Shown one piece after another: positions 35,637 to 44,680 of a stretch of 49,218 nucleotides of DNA. Both the position numbers and the translations under genes were made by a program. The notes beneath the pieces were generated by a model. It worked only from the letters and a program-made list of their open reading frames with translations, made no database searches and was not told the DNA's origin. This DNA comes from Desulfofustis sp. (GTDB lineage: Bacteria > Desulfobacterota > Desulfobulbia > Desulfobulbales > Desulfocapsaceae): positions 1-49,218 of the forward strand of contig JABDQA010000057.1 of the NCBI GenBank assembly GCA_013042475.1, in the 5' to 3' direction. How positions within the stretch are numbered: the first letter of the stretch is position 1; each line of letters opens with the position of its first letter.

Positions 35637-36152
35637 ATGAACATTCAGGACAAGACCAGAGAAGCCCTTTCCACGCTGTTTGCCGACATGCCGTCCCCGG
35701 AACCGGAAACTGACGATGGAGAAGAAGGAGAAGAAAAGCCGGAGATCAGGGGCAACGGTATCCTTGAACAGGACTATCACGCCAAAGGTTTTCATCTCGA
35801 CGTCCAGCTCGAGCCCAATCAATTGATTGAGGCTGTTCGGATAATTTATGATCTTGGCTACTATCTCGAATCGATCACGGGTGTTGACTGGATAAAGGAA
35901 GAACAGCTCGAAGTGGTGTATGATTTCAGCCGCTACGATTTCGATCTCTGCCGCACGGTGGTTCGCACCAGAATCCCCCGTACGGAGCCCCACCTGCCGA
36001 CCATTACCCCCATCTATACCGGCGCCTCCTGGCACGAAAGGGAAACCCACGATTTTTTCGGTATCGTCTTTGACGGACATCCCCATCTCGTACCTCTACT
36101 GCTCCCTGAAGATGCCGATTTTCATCCTCTACTGAAGGACTTCAAAGCATGA
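35637..36152 (+). CDS. nuoC: NADH-quinone oxidoreductase subunit C (30 kDa)
   Basis: A 171-residue homologue of the 30-kDa subunit, separate from NuoD as in most bacteria other than enterobacteria. The family signature is WHERETHDFFGIVFDGHP near the C-terminus. The N-terminus carries an acidic, low-complexity stretch (about 19-38, PSPEPETDDGEEGEEK) not usually seen in short NuoC proteins. The stop overlaps the nuoD start by four bases (ATGA). Confidence 0.95.
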   Translation: MNIQDKTREALSTLFADMPSPEPETDDGEEGEEKPEIRGNGILEQDYHAKGFHLDVQLEPNQLIEAVRIIYDLGYYLESITGVDWIKEEQLEVVYDFSRYDFDLCRTVVRTRIPRTEPHLPTITPIYTGASWHERETHDFFGIVFDGHPHLVPLLLPEDADFHPLLKDFKA

Positions 36153-37267
36153 CCGAGCCTATCACCCTCCAGCAGGATGAAACTTTCGTACTGAATGTCG
36201 GTCCCCAGCACCCGGCCACCCATGGAGTGCTGCGGGTAAAAATGACCATGGACGGCGAGTATATTTACAACGCCGAGACGGTACTCGGCTACATCCATCG
36301 GATGCATGAAAAAATGGCCGAGAACCGGACCTATCCGCAGTACATGCCCAACATGGGAAGGCTGGACTACCTTTCAGCCATGTCCTTTAACCACGGCTAC
36401 GCACTGGTGGTCGAGCGGGCCTGCAACATAGAAGTCCCCGAACGAGCTGAGTATATCCGAGTCATCACCGTAGAGCTCAACCGTATCGCTTCCCATCTTG
36501 TCTGGCTCGGGGCCTATGTCCTCGACTTGGGCGGATTTACCCCGCTGATGTACTGCTTTGACGACCGAGAGCAGATTCTCGATCTACTCGAGGCCGTCAC
36601 CGGCTCCAGGCTCACCTACTGTTACTTCAGGTTTGGCGGGCTCTATAACGACATTGACGACGACTTTATCACCGGCACCCGGGCATTTATCACCCATTTC
36701 CGTAAAGAATTGAAGATGTACGCCAAACTGGTTACTGGCAACGTCATTCTCATGAAACGCTTAAAAGGCCATGGCCCGGTCGATCAGAATATGTGCCAGC
36801 GCTACGGTGCCACCGGCCCGGTGGCACGCGGTTCGGGCATCAATTACGATGTAAGGCGCAACGAGCCTTATTCGGTTTATCCGGATTTCGACTTCGAGGT
36901 ACCCGTCTTCACCGAGGGTGATAGTTACGCACGCTATCTGGTGCGGATGGAGGAGATGGAACAGAGTTTGAGAATCATCGAGCAGGCCCTTGACAAGCTT
37001 CCGGATGGCCCGATCAATCCAAAGAAAAAACCGAAACTGATCAAACCACCTCCGGGAGATTATTTTGCCGCGGTCGAGACCGCACGCGGCAATTTCGGCA
37101 TCAGGATGGTCAGTGACGGCGGCAAGAATGCCTATCGCATGAAGTTGCGCTCGCCCACCTATTCAAACATGCACCTGTTCGACGAAGCCTGCAGGGGTAT
37201 GCTGATCGCCGACGCGCTCGCGTTTATGGGCAGCCTCGACCTGGTCATTCCGGAAATGGATCGGTAA
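36149..37267 (+). CDS. nuoD: NADH-quinone oxidoreductase subunit D (49 kDa)
   Basis: A 372-residue 49-kDa subunit, descended from the [NiFe]-hydrogenase large subunit and lining the quinone cavity. Visible signatures include LNVGPQHPATHGVLR (quinone-site His region), GYIHRMHEKMAENRTY, ELNRIASHLVWLGAY and GERGNFGI-like ETARGNFGIRMVSDGG. It is slightly shorter than usual at the C-terminus and ends DLVIPEMDR. The nickel-ligand cysteines of hydrogenases are absent, which supports complex I rather than a hydrogenase. Confidence 0.97.
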   Translation: MTEPITLQQDETFVLNVGPQHPATHGVLRVKMTMDGEYIYNAETVLGYIHRMHEKMAENRTYPQYMPNMGRLDYLSAMSFNHGYALVVERACNIEVPERAEYIRVITVELNRIASHLVWLGAYVLDLGGFTPLMYCFDDREQILDLLEAVTGSRLTYCYFRFGGLYNDIDDDFITGTRAFITHFRKELKMYAKLVTGNVILMKRLKGHGPVDQNMCQRYGATGPVARGSGINYDVRRNEPYSVYPDFDFEVPVFTEGDSYARYLVRMEEMEQSLRIIEQALDKLPDGPINPKKKPKLIKPPPGDYFAAVETARGNFGIRMVSDGGKNAYRMKLRSPTYSNMHLFDEACRGMLIADALAFMGSLDLVIPEMDR

Positions 37268-37278
37268 CGGAGACAAGC

Positions 37279-38295
37279 ATGAGTCTGACACTTTTCAACG
37301 TGGTTCTCGCGGTTATCATAGCGATCAGTTTCGTTGGTCTCAATGCGGCCTACCTGGTCTGGTGCGAACGAAAAGGGGCAGGCCTGTTCCAGCGCCGCCC
37401 CGGACCCATGGAAAACGGCCCGTGGGGACTTCTGCAGCCGCCGGTTGACGGGGTAAAGCTGATGACCAAACAGCTGCTCATCCCGGGTGGGGTCGACAAA
37501 GCAATTTTCATGGTGGCTCCGGTGCTTGCCATGTTTCCGGCACTGATCAGTTTTGTCACCATACCCTTCAGTGAGAATATCGTCGCCCACCCTATCGATG
37601 TCGGCGTACTGATGATTTTCGCCTTCGCTGCTCTGGGCGGCATGTCGTTGCTGGTTGCCGGCTGGGGATCAAGAAACAAGTACTCGATGATTTCCTCGGT
37701 TCGGGCCGTGTCCCAAACTGTCGCGTACGAAATCCCATTGATGATCACCACTATAACTGTGGTAATGATTTCCGGTTCGTTGAATCTCGGCGACATTGTC
37801 CAGACTCAACTCGGCGGATTCTGGCACTGGAATATCTGGCCGCTGCAGAAGCAAGTGGGCTTCAACCTGTTGATGCCATTCTCGTTTCTGATTCTATTCG
37901 TCTGCTCTGTAGCCGAAACCAACCGCGCGCCTTTTGATCTCGGCGAGGCCGAAAGCGAGCTCGTGGCTGGTTTCCACACCGAGTACTCATCCATGGGCTT
38001 CGGACTGTTCTTCATGGGCGAGTATGCCAATATCGTCATCGGCGCCTGTTTGACGGTGATCCTTTTTCTCGGGGGCTGGGCCTGTCCTGTTGGTGATCTG
38101 GGCTTTTTTCCGTTTACCCACCATGTGGGCTGGTTCCTATTGAAAATCTACCTGATCATCTTCGTTTTCATTTGGATCCGCTGGACGTTCCCCCGCACCA
38201 CTATTTACGGGCTGCTGAACCTGTCCTGGAAGTATCTGATTCCAATTTCGCTCTTTAACCTGCTGCTGACTGCAGGATTGCTCAAGGTATTCTGA
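37279..38295 (+). CDS. nuoH: NADH-quinone oxidoreductase subunit H
   Basis: A 338-residue membrane subunit of about eight helices that connects the quinone site to the antiporter-like subunits. Signatures are WCERKGAGLFQRRPGPMENG (28-47) and the loop ETNRAPFDLGEAESELVAGF (213-232) with its conserved glutamates. It starts 11 nt after nuoD and ends one base before the nuoI ATG. Confidence 0.97.
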   Translation: MSLTLFNVVLAVIIAISFVGLNAAYLVWCERKGAGLFQRRPGPMENGPWGLLQPPVDGVKLMTKQLLIPGGVDKAIFMVAPVLAMFPALISFVTIPFSENIVAHPIDVGVLMIFAFAALGGMSLLVAGWGSRNKYSMISSVRAVSQTVAYEIPLMITTITVVMISGSLNLGDIVQTQLGGFWHWNIWPLQKQVGFNLLMPFSFLILFVCSVAETNRAPFDLGEAESELVAGFHTEYSSMGFGLFFMGEYANIVIGACLTVILFLGGWACPVGDLGFFPFTHHVGWFLLKIYLIIFVFIWIRWTFPRTTIYGLLNLSWKYLIPISLFNLLLTAGLLKVF

Positions 38296-38296
38296 T

Positions 38297-38737
38297 ATGG
38301 GCGGCTATTTTACAGAACTTTTCACCGGTGCCAAATCACTGCTTGACGGCATGTGGGTGACGCTGAAGGAATTTCCGCGTCGACCGGTCACTCTAAACTA
38401 CCCGCACGAATCGGTGAAAATGTATCCCCGGTTCCGGGGCCATATCGAACTGATCGGTAATCAGGAGGGCAAATCCAACTGCATCGTCTGCTCGATGTGT
38501 CAGCGGGCCTGTCCATCCGGCTGTATAAGCCTCGCCGGGGTCAAACCTGAAGGTGAGAAGAAAAAAGTACTGACCAAGTATATTCTCGATTTCACCACCT
38601 GCTCGCTCTGCGGCTCGTGTGTCGAATCATGCAATTTCAATGCCCTGAGGTTTTCCAACGAATACAATCTGGCCTCGACCAGAAAAGAGGACTTTATCAT
38701 GGATCTGCTCAAACGACTCGAGGAACAGAACCAATGA
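38297..38737 (+). CDS. nuoI: NADH-quinone oxidoreductase subunit I (two 4Fe-4S clusters)
   Basis: A 146-residue ferredoxin-like subunit with two CxxCxxCxxxC motifs: C62, C65, C68, C72 (NCIVCSMCQRACPSG) and C102, C105, C108, C112 (TCSLCGSCVESCNFN). In the second motif the usual CP is CN. These hold clusters N6a and N6b. In complexes without NuoEFG, this subunit is the plausible docking point for an external electron donor. The stop overlaps the nuoJ ATG (ATGA). Confidence 0.96.
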   Translation: MGGYFTELFTGAKSLLDGMWVTLKEFPRRPVTLNYPHESVKMYPRFRGHIELIGNQEGKSNCIVCSMCQRACPSGCISLAGVKPEGEKKKVLTKYILDFTTCSLCGSCVESCNFNALRFSNEYNLASTRKEDFIMDLLKRLEEQNQ

Positions 38738-39267
38738 CTCCCGTTCCGCCCCCCGCACTATTCAGCGCCGATGGCATGGTTGGTCTAATTTTTTTGGTCA
38801 TGATCGGCGTTACCTTGTTCGGCGGTTTCATTGCCGCCACCGCCGAACGTCTGGTCAGAGCTCTGTCCGGCATCGTCATCTGTTTCACCGGGGTGGCAGG
38901 ATTCTATTATTTCCTGAACTCGCCTTTCATGGCGATGATGCAAATCCTCATTTACGTTGGCGCTATCTGCGTAACCATCTCATTTGCAATCATGCTGGCG
39001 GCTCCCGAAGAAAAAATAAAATCCAGTCCCTCCAATATGCTCTCCGGCCCTTTTGGCTTTATGATAGCGGCCCTGATTTTCGGCGGGATGACCGCTCTTG
39101 CCTTAACCACAGAATGGCAAGTCAACGCCAAAACTGCGAGTGGCTCGGTAAGGGAAATAGGCATTCACCTGCTCACCACCTACTCGATGATTTTCGAATT
39201 GATATCGATCGTCTTACTGATCGCCATCATCGGGTCGATCGTCATCGCCAGGGGAGGAAGAAACTGA
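38734..39267 (+). CDS. nuoJ: NADH-quinone oxidoreductase subunit J
   Basis: A 177-residue membrane subunit with about five helices. The frame is open upstream into nuoI, but the ATG at 38734, overlapping the nuoI stop by four bases, gives a sensible N-terminus. FMAMMQILIYVGAICVTISF is the conserved TM3 region containing the pi-bulge helix known in complex I. nuoK starts 2 nt downstream. Confidence 0.94.
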   Translation: MTPVPPPALFSADGMVGLIFLVMIGVTLFGGFIAATAERLVRALSGIVICFTGVAGFYYFLNSPFMAMMQILIYVGAICVTISFAIMLAAPEEKIKSSPSNMLSGPFGFMIAALIFGGMTALALTTEWQVNAKTASGSVREIGIHLLTTYSMIFELISIVLLIAIIGSIVIARGGRN

Positions 39268-39269
39268 TT

Positions 39270-39596
39270 ATGGCTCTGCTGTCGATCCATCACTATCTGA
39301 CGACCTACCTGGTCTTCGGCGCCATGCTCTTCAGTCTCGGTGTCTATGGCCTGGTGACCAGAAAAACACTGATCGGCATGCTCATTGCCGCTGAGCTGAT
39401 GCTGGCCGGGGTATCGATCAATTTCATGGCTTTTAATAGATTTCTGGCCCCGGACCCATCAGTGGGGCAGATTTTCACCCTTTTTATCATGGCCATTGCC
39501 GCCGCCGAGGCGGCCATTGGACTGTCAATCGTGGTAGCCGTCTATCGTCACTACAAAACGGTCGATGCCGAAGAGCTGATCAACCTTAAAGGCTAA
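39270..39596 (+). CDS. nuoK: NADH-quinone oxidoreductase subunit K
   Basis: A 108-residue subunit with three transmembrane helices. The conserved glutamates of TM2 and TM3 are present in LIAAELMLAGVSINFMAF and AIAAAEAAIGLSIVVAVYR. The start at 39270 follows nuoJ by 2 nt and has GGGAGG within nuoJ as ribosome-binding site. In Mrp antiporters the homologue is MrpC. Confidence 0.95.
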   Translation: MALLSIHHYLTTYLVFGAMLFSLGVYGLVTRKTLIGMLIAAELMLAGVSINFMAFNRFLAPDPSVGQIFTLFIMAIAAAEAAIGLSIVVAVYRHYKTVDAEELINLKG

Positions 39597-39604
39597 TACA
39601 CATC

Positions 39605-41086
39605 ATGGACGAGACCATCATCATCACGTCAAAACTGCTCCTGGCCTTACTCATACCTTTGATCGGCTCAATTTTCGTGATGCTCCTCGGCAAAGATGAA
39701 AATCTCCGGGAGACGATTTCATCCGTTTCCTCAATTGCACTGTTCGTCGTCGTCTGTTCGATGACCCCGACCATATTCGCAGGCCAGACACTTTACTACA
39801 ATCTCTTTACCATCCTGCCCAACGTGACCATCTCGCTACGGGCGGACCCGATGTCGATGATTTTCGCCATGGTCGCTTCTTCGCTGTGGACCATCGCGGT
39901 GTTCTATTCCATGGGCTACATGCGCGGGCTCAACGAACACGCCCAGACCAGATTCAACGCCTGCTTCGCGATTGCCATTTTCGGGGCCATCGGCGTGGCT
40001 TTCTCCGATAATCTGTTCACCATGTATTTGTTTTACGAGATCGTTTCTGTCTGCACTTATCCACTGGTTGCCCATCACCAGGACCAGGAAGGTTACGACG
40101 GCGGCCGCAAGTATCTGGTGTATCTGACCGCCACCGCCAAAGCTTTCCTGCTACCGGCCATGATACTGATTTACGTGCTGACCGGAACACTCGATTTCGC
40201 CACCGATATTTCCACCGGCATTTTTCCCGACGGGGTCAATAAGGCGGTGGTGGTGATGCTCTATATCTTTTGTCTGTTTGGCTTTGCTAAAAACGGGATC
40301 ATGCCGTTTCATCACTGGCTGCCTGGTGCCATGGTCGCCCCAACTCCCGTATCGGCACTCCTCCATGCGGTGGCAGTTGTCAAGGTTGGCGTGTTCTGTA
40401 CCACCAGGGTGATGCTCTATGTCTTCGGCGTTGATCTCATGGATGCACTCAATCTCGGGGTGCCCACCGCTTATTTCGTCGGTTTTACGATTATTGCCGC
40501 CTCGATTATCGCTCTATCCAAGGACAACCTGAAAGCACGGCTGGCCTACTCGACCGTCAGCCAGCTGAGCTATATTATCCTGGGCGTCGCCCTGCTCACC
40601 CCGGCAGCCATCGAAGGCGGACTGATCCACATTGTCAATCACGCCTTTTCCAAGATCACCCTGTTCTTCTGTGCCGGGGCCATTTACGTGGCAGCGCACA
40701 AAAAGGAGATTTCTGAAATGGAGGGGCTGGGCAAAGTCATGCCGTTCACTTTCGGCGCCTTTGCCATCGCCTCGCTGTCGATGATCGGTGCCCCGCCGGT
40801 GGCCGGGTTCGTATCCAAGTGGAAACTGCTGGTCGGTTCCATGCAGGCTCACCAGATTGGCATTCTGTTGATCCTGCTGACTTCGACCCTGCTCAATGCG
40901 GCCTATTTTCTGCCGGTAACCTATCGTGCTTTTTTCGGCAAGCGGCCACCTGACGAACCTTACACTGGAATCAAGGAAGCACCACTGTCGATGCTCATCC
41001 CGATTCTGATTGCCTGTTTCATATCAGTGGTGATCGGCATCTTCCCCAATTTCATGATGACCTTCGTCAAGGGGGTGCTAGGATGA
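39605..41086 (+). CDS. Mrp/NuoL-type antiporter subunit, extra antiporter-like module 1
   Basis: A 493-residue polytopic protein of the NuoL/M/N-MrpA/D family with about 14 helices. The key pumping residues are present: E145 in LFYEIVSVCTYP (TM5), K229 in FGFAKNGIMPFHHWLP (TM7), K260 in HAVAVVKVGVF (TM8) and a TM12 lysine in FVSKWKLLV. It lacks the long C-terminal lateral helix of true NuoL (about 610 residues) and reads more like MrpD. It occupies the nuoL position after nuoK. Together with the next two genes it replaces the single nuoL of ordinary operons. Confidence 0.9.
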   Translation: MDETIIITSKLLLALLIPLIGSIFVMLLGKDENLRETISSVSSIALFVVVCSMTPTIFAGQTLYYNLFTILPNVTISLRADPMSMIFAMVASSLWTIAVFYSMGYMRGLNEHAQTRFNACFAIAIFGAIGVAFSDNLFTMYLFYEIVSVCTYPLVAHHQDQEGYDGGRKYLVYLTATAKAFLLPAMILIYVLTGTLDFATDISTGIFPDGVNKAVVVMLYIFCLFGFAKNGIMPFHHWLPGAMVAPTPVSALLHAVAVVKVGVFCTTRVMLYVFGVDLMDALNLGVPTAYFVGFTIIAASIIALSKDNLKARLAYSTVSQLSYIILGVALLTPAAIEGGLIHIVNHAFSKITLFFCAGAIYVAAHKKEISEMEGLGKVMPFTFGAFAIASLSMIGAPPVAGFVSKWKLLVGSMQAHQIGILLILLTSTLLNAAYFLPVTYRAFFGKRPPDEPYTGIKEAPLSMLIPILIACFISVVIGIFPNFMMTFVKGVLG

Positions 41087-41331
41087 TTCAGTTTATCGAC
41101 TTTCTGAAAGAAAGGGGGCGGGAAGTTCGTTACATCATTTATGGAACGATGGCTGCGATAGTCATCTGGTCCATGACCGTCGACACCTCCCATGCCCACA
41201 CCTGGGTAGAAAAATATATCCCTGGATTCTGGGCCATTTTCGGTCTTGCTTCCTGCACTGTACTGATTTTTTTCGCTCGCTGGTTTGGCTCGGCAGGCAT
41301 CGAAAGGGAGGAGGACTACTATGACGAATAG
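41083..41331 (+). CDS. Small two-helix membrane protein inside the nuo operon
   Basis: An 82-residue protein with two likely transmembrane helices (about 17-33 and 48-66) joined by a short loop containing HAHTW, with a charged acidic C-terminal tail (EREEDYYDE). It starts in an ATGA overlap with the previous antiporter gene and ends 11 nt inside the next, so it is tightly coupled. It has no counterpart in the standard complex I set. The position between two antiporter modules suggests an accessory or spacer subunit. I do not recognise a named family. Confidence 0.82.
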   Translation: MIQFIDFLKERGREVRYIIYGTMAAIVIWSMTVDTSHAHTWVEKYIPGFWAIFGLASCTVLIFFARWFGSAGIEREEDYYDE

Positions 41332-43108
41332 TTTCTTCCACCCCTCCCTGCTGCTTATCTGTGGAGGGCTGCTGCTTCCGTTTATAAAAGAACCGTTCCG
41401 CAAGCCTTATCTACTGCTGGTGCCGATACTCACTTTTGTCGACGTGGTTTATCTCGGCTTCAACCAGGGTATTTACGGCGAGGTTGCCTTTCTCGACTGG
41501 CAACTGACCTTCGGGCGTATCGATGGTTTGTCCAACGTCTTTGCCTTTATCATGGCCCTGATGGCCATCCTCGCCACGCTCTACAGCCTGCAGGTGGAAG
41601 ACTTCTGGCAACAGATGGCAGCCTGGTTCTATGTTGCCGGCTCCATCGGGGCAATCTATGCCGGCGATTATCTCAGTCTCTTCCTGTTCTGGGAAATTAT
41701 GGCCTTTGCTTCGACTTTTCTGGTCTGGTGTAATAGAGATGAGAAAGAGGCGACTGCGGCCGGCTTCAGATACTTGCTGGTGCACACCTTTGGTGGATTG
41801 CTGCTGCTCAGCGGTTTCGTGCTCCGTTATCAGGCCACCGGCAGTATCGCCTTCGAACTGCTCGATTACGAAACTCACACCGCTTATAACTGGTTGATCA
41901 TGTCGGGCCTGATGCTCAATGCCGCTGTCGTTCCGCTCCATTCATGGCTGCCCGACGCCTACTCAAAAGCAACCATCGGGGGCGCGGTGTTCATGTGCGC
42001 CTTTACCACCAAAACTGCGGTCTACACCCTGGCCCGGGCCTGTGCCGGGTTCGATATACTGATCGTGCTTGGGGTGGCAATGGCGATCTACGGCATCGTC
42101 TATGCCATTATCGAAAATGACATACGCAGACTGCTGGGCTGGGAAATCATCAGCCAGGTAGGCTATATGGTTGCCGGCGTAGGGATCGGGACTGCTCTGG
42201 CGATCAACGGGGCCGCCGCTCACGCCTTCGCCCATATTCTCTATAAGGGACTGCTGTTCATGGGGGCCGGTGCGGTCATCCAGATGACCGGCAAAAGCCG
42301 CTTCACCGAGCTGGGCGGTCTCTACAAGAAGATGCCGGTGACCATGCTGTTCATTATAATCGGTGGTGTATCGGTTTCGGCCTTCCCGTTTTTCTCAGGT
42401 TTTGTGTCCAAATCGATTATCATCGCCGCCAGCTACGAAGAGCATCTGCTCTGGGCAGGTTTTCTTCTGACCATGGTGTCCGCCGGCACTTTTCTGGTGG
42501 CCGGTCTGCGATTGCCCTGGCTGATCTTTTTCTGTGAGCCTAATTCCGCTGAAGTCGTTGAGCGGGCAGCCGACCCGCCCTGGAATATGCAGGCCGCGAT
42601 GATCGTTGCCGGTCTGCTCTGTTTTTTACTCGGTGCTTTGTATCCACTGCTCTACTCCATGCTGCCTTACCAGGATGCGCTCTATCATCCCTACAGCGCC
42701 TACCACCTGAGCGAAACGCTGCAGATCTTGGCCTTTACTGCCCTGGGATTCATTTTTTTCCGCAACCGGCTTGTCGCCCGACCAATTATCAACCTCGATC
42801 TGGATTGGTTCTACCGTCGTGGCGGACAGGCTTTTCAATGGCTGGCAAAGTACCCGATCCAGTGGCTTGATACTATCTGGGGAAAGGCGTATAGGGTAGT
42901 CGGCCTCCTTTCATTGATGACTACAGCCCGTTTCTCGGCCTGGTTCGACTGGCATGGTATCGATGGATTTCTGGATGGGTCCGCACGGGGGGTGCGTTCG
43001 TTAGGAAGATTGGTTGCCAGGGTGCTGCAGCGTGGTCAGATCCAGCATACCCTGGCTTATACAGTAACCTTTGTGGCGCTGGTTTTGATCGCCTTTATCT
43101 GGATGTAA
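41321..43108 (+). CDS. NuoL/Mrp-type antiporter subunit, module 2, with C-terminal extension
   Basis: A 595-residue antiporter-like subunit. The ATG at 41321 has a strong GGGAGGAGG site. E125 (LFWEIMAFA, TM5) and K231 (FTTKTAVYTL, TM8) are present, but in TM7, where the family usually has lysine before the PLHSWLPDA stretch, this protein has N200 (GLMLNAAVVPLHSWLPDA). After the antiporter core, the last 120 residues (WFYRRGGQAFQWL, GIDGFLDGSARGV, RGQIQHTLAY and a final helix) resemble the end of NuoL, where the lateral helix is anchored. It is therefore the better candidate for the NuoL equivalent. Confidence 0.88.
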   Translation: MTNSFFHPSLLLICGGLLLPFIKEPFRKPYLLLVPILTFVDVVYLGFNQGIYGEVAFLDWQLTFGRIDGLSNVFAFIMALMAILATLYSLQVEDFWQQMAAWFYVAGSIGAIYAGDYLSLFLFWEIMAFASTFLVWCNRDEKEATAAGFRYLLVHTFGGLLLLSGFVLRYQATGSIAFELLDYETHTAYNWLIMSGLMLNAAVVPLHSWLPDAYSKATIGGAVFMCAFTTKTAVYTLARACAGFDILIVLGVAMAIYGIVYAIIENDIRRLLGWEIISQVGYMVAGVGIGTALAINGAAAHAFAHILYKGLLFMGAGAVIQMTGKSRFTELGGLYKKMPVTMLFIIIGGVSVSAFPFFSGFVSKSIIIAASYEEHLLWAGFLLTMVSAGTFLVAGLRLPWLIFFCEPNSAEVVERAADPPWNMQAAMIVAGLLCFLLGALYPLLYSMLPYQDALYHPYSAYHLSETLQILAFTALGFIFFRNRLVARPIINLDLDWFYRRGGQAFQWLAKYPIQWLDTIWGKAYRVVGLLSLMTTARFSAWFDWHGIDGFLDGSARGVRSLGRLVARVLQRGQIQHTLAYTVTFVALVLIAFIWM

Positions 43109-43132
43109 TGCAAGGAATCAAGGAATAAGGAA

Positions 43133-44659
43133 ATGGATCAACTTTTGATAAACCACGGCTTCCCGCTCCTCAGCGCCTTGATCTTCCTGCCCCTGGTAGG
43201 TGCCTTCGTTCTGTTGCCCTTGAAGAGCGATGAAACATGCAGGTATGTGTCCCTTGTCTTCACCGCCATCGTTGCCCTTCTGAGTTTTGTGCTGGTGGCC
43301 GGGTTTGACACGACTACCGCAGCCTTTCAGTTTGCTGAAACCCATACCTGGATTGCTCCTCTGAATATCAATTACACGGTCGGTGTCGACGGTATCTCGA
43401 TCCTGCTGGTGGTCATGACGGCATTGATCATGCCTTTCTGCGTGTTGGCTTCCTGGTCCTATATACAATTCAGGGTCAAACCTTTCATGATCTGTCTGCT
43501 GATTATGGAAACAGCCATGATCGGCGTATTTGTCGCCCTCGACTTCGTCCTGTTTTACATTCTTTGGGAGGCCATGCTGATCCCGATGTACCTGCTCATC
43601 GGCATCTGGGGAGGTCCGAGGAAAATCTATGCATCGATCAAGTTCTTCCTTTACACGCTGGCCGGTTCCATCCTTCTTCTGGTGGCGATCATCTGGCTAT
43701 ACTGGAAGAATTCATACACGTTTTTCATCCCGGACATGATGTGGCAACCCTACGGCATTACCCCGCAGGTGCTGGTCTTCATCGCTTTTTTCATCGCCTT
43801 CGCGGTCAAGGTGCCGATGTTTCCGTTTCATACCTGGCTCCCCGCTGCTCACGTTGAAGCACCTACGGCGGGATCGGTAATTCTGGCCTCGATTCTTTTG
43901 AAAATGGGTACCTATGGATTCGTCCGTTTCGCCCTTCCCATCGTTCCTGACGCGACTCTGCTCCTGATGCCTTATGTGCTCTGGCTCTCAATTGCCGGTA
44001 TCATCTACGGTGGCCTCACCGCACTCGCCCAGCAAGACATGAAAAAGCTGATTGCCTACTCGTCGGTTGGTCACATGGGCTTTGTCACCCTGGGCATCTT
44101 CGTGCTCAACAAACAGGGAATCGAAGGAGCCATCCTGCAGATGATCAATCATGGCGTTACTACCGGCGCCCTCTTTCTCTGTGTCGGAATGATCTATGAA
44201 CGCACCCATTCCCGTGAACTCTCCGCCGCTACCGGCGTGGGCCGGTATATGCCGATTTTCGTTACTTTCCTGGCCTTTTTTTCTCTCTCTTCATTCGGTT
44301 TTCCGGGAACAAACAGCTTTGTCGGGGAATTTCTGGTGCTGGCAGGGACCTTTGAATTCGACCTGACCCTGGGGCTGGCGGCAATCCCCGGGGCGGTTAT
44401 CGCTGCCGCCTACATGCTGAGAATGTTACAAAAAGTCGTCTGGGGAGGTGTCGATAATCCGGACCAGTCCTGGATAACCGACTTGAACACAAGGGAGATT
44501 GTAACCCTGGCTCCTTTTCTGCTTTTTGTTCTGTGGATAGGCTTGAGCCCGGGTCCATTTATGGAGATGATGGATTACAGCGTCACCGACCTGCTGGACC
44601 AGTTTAATGTGTACAAGGCGCAATCGGTGGCTGCGGCCGAGATCTTGGTCAGGCGATAA
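43133..44659 (+). CDS. nuoM: NADH-quinone oxidoreductase subunit M
   Basis: A 508-residue canonical NuoM with about 14 helices. E146 (LWEAMLIPMYLLIGIWGG, TM5), K226 (FAVKVPMFPFHTWLPAAHVE, TM7) and K257 (ILLKMGTYGFVRF, TM8) are intact, as is the TM12 acidic residue in TNSFVGEFLVL. It starts 24 nt after the second Mrp-like subunit with AAGGAA upstream and leads into nuoN. Confidence 0.97.
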   Translation: MDQLLINHGFPLLSALIFLPLVGAFVLLPLKSDETCRYVSLVFTAIVALLSFVLVAGFDTTTAAFQFAETHTWIAPLNINYTVGVDGISILLVVMTALIMPFCVLASWSYIQFRVKPFMICLLIMETAMIGVFVALDFVLFYILWEAMLIPMYLLIGIWGGPRKIYASIKFFLYTLAGSILLLVAIIWLYWKNSYTFFIPDMMWQPYGITPQVLVFIAFFIAFAVKVPMFPFHTWLPAAHVEAPTAGSVILASILLKMGTYGFVRFALPIVPDATLLLMPYVLWLSIAGIIYGGLTALAQQDMKKLIAYSSVGHMGFVTLGIFVLNKQGIEGAILQMINHGVTTGALFLCVGMIYERTHSRELSAATGVGRYMPIFVTFLAFFSLSSFGFPGTNSFVGEFLVLAGTFEFDLTLGLAAIPGAVIAAAYMLRMLQKVVWGGVDNPDQSWITDLNTREIVTLAPFLLFVLWIGLSPGPFMEMMDYSVTDLLDQFNVYKAQSVAAAEILVRR

Positions 44660-44680
44660 TGAGGTAATTAAAGGAACATT

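Noticed and set aside
41411-41941. Minus-strand open frame of 176 codons
   Set aside because: It is antisense to an antiporter subunit gene; its Gln/His/Gly-rich composition is typical of shadow frames.
39605-43108. A separate Mrp Na+/H+ antiporter operon
   Set aside because: The other Mrp genes (B, E, F, G) are absent and these genes are embedded between nuoK and nuoM with overlapping codons.
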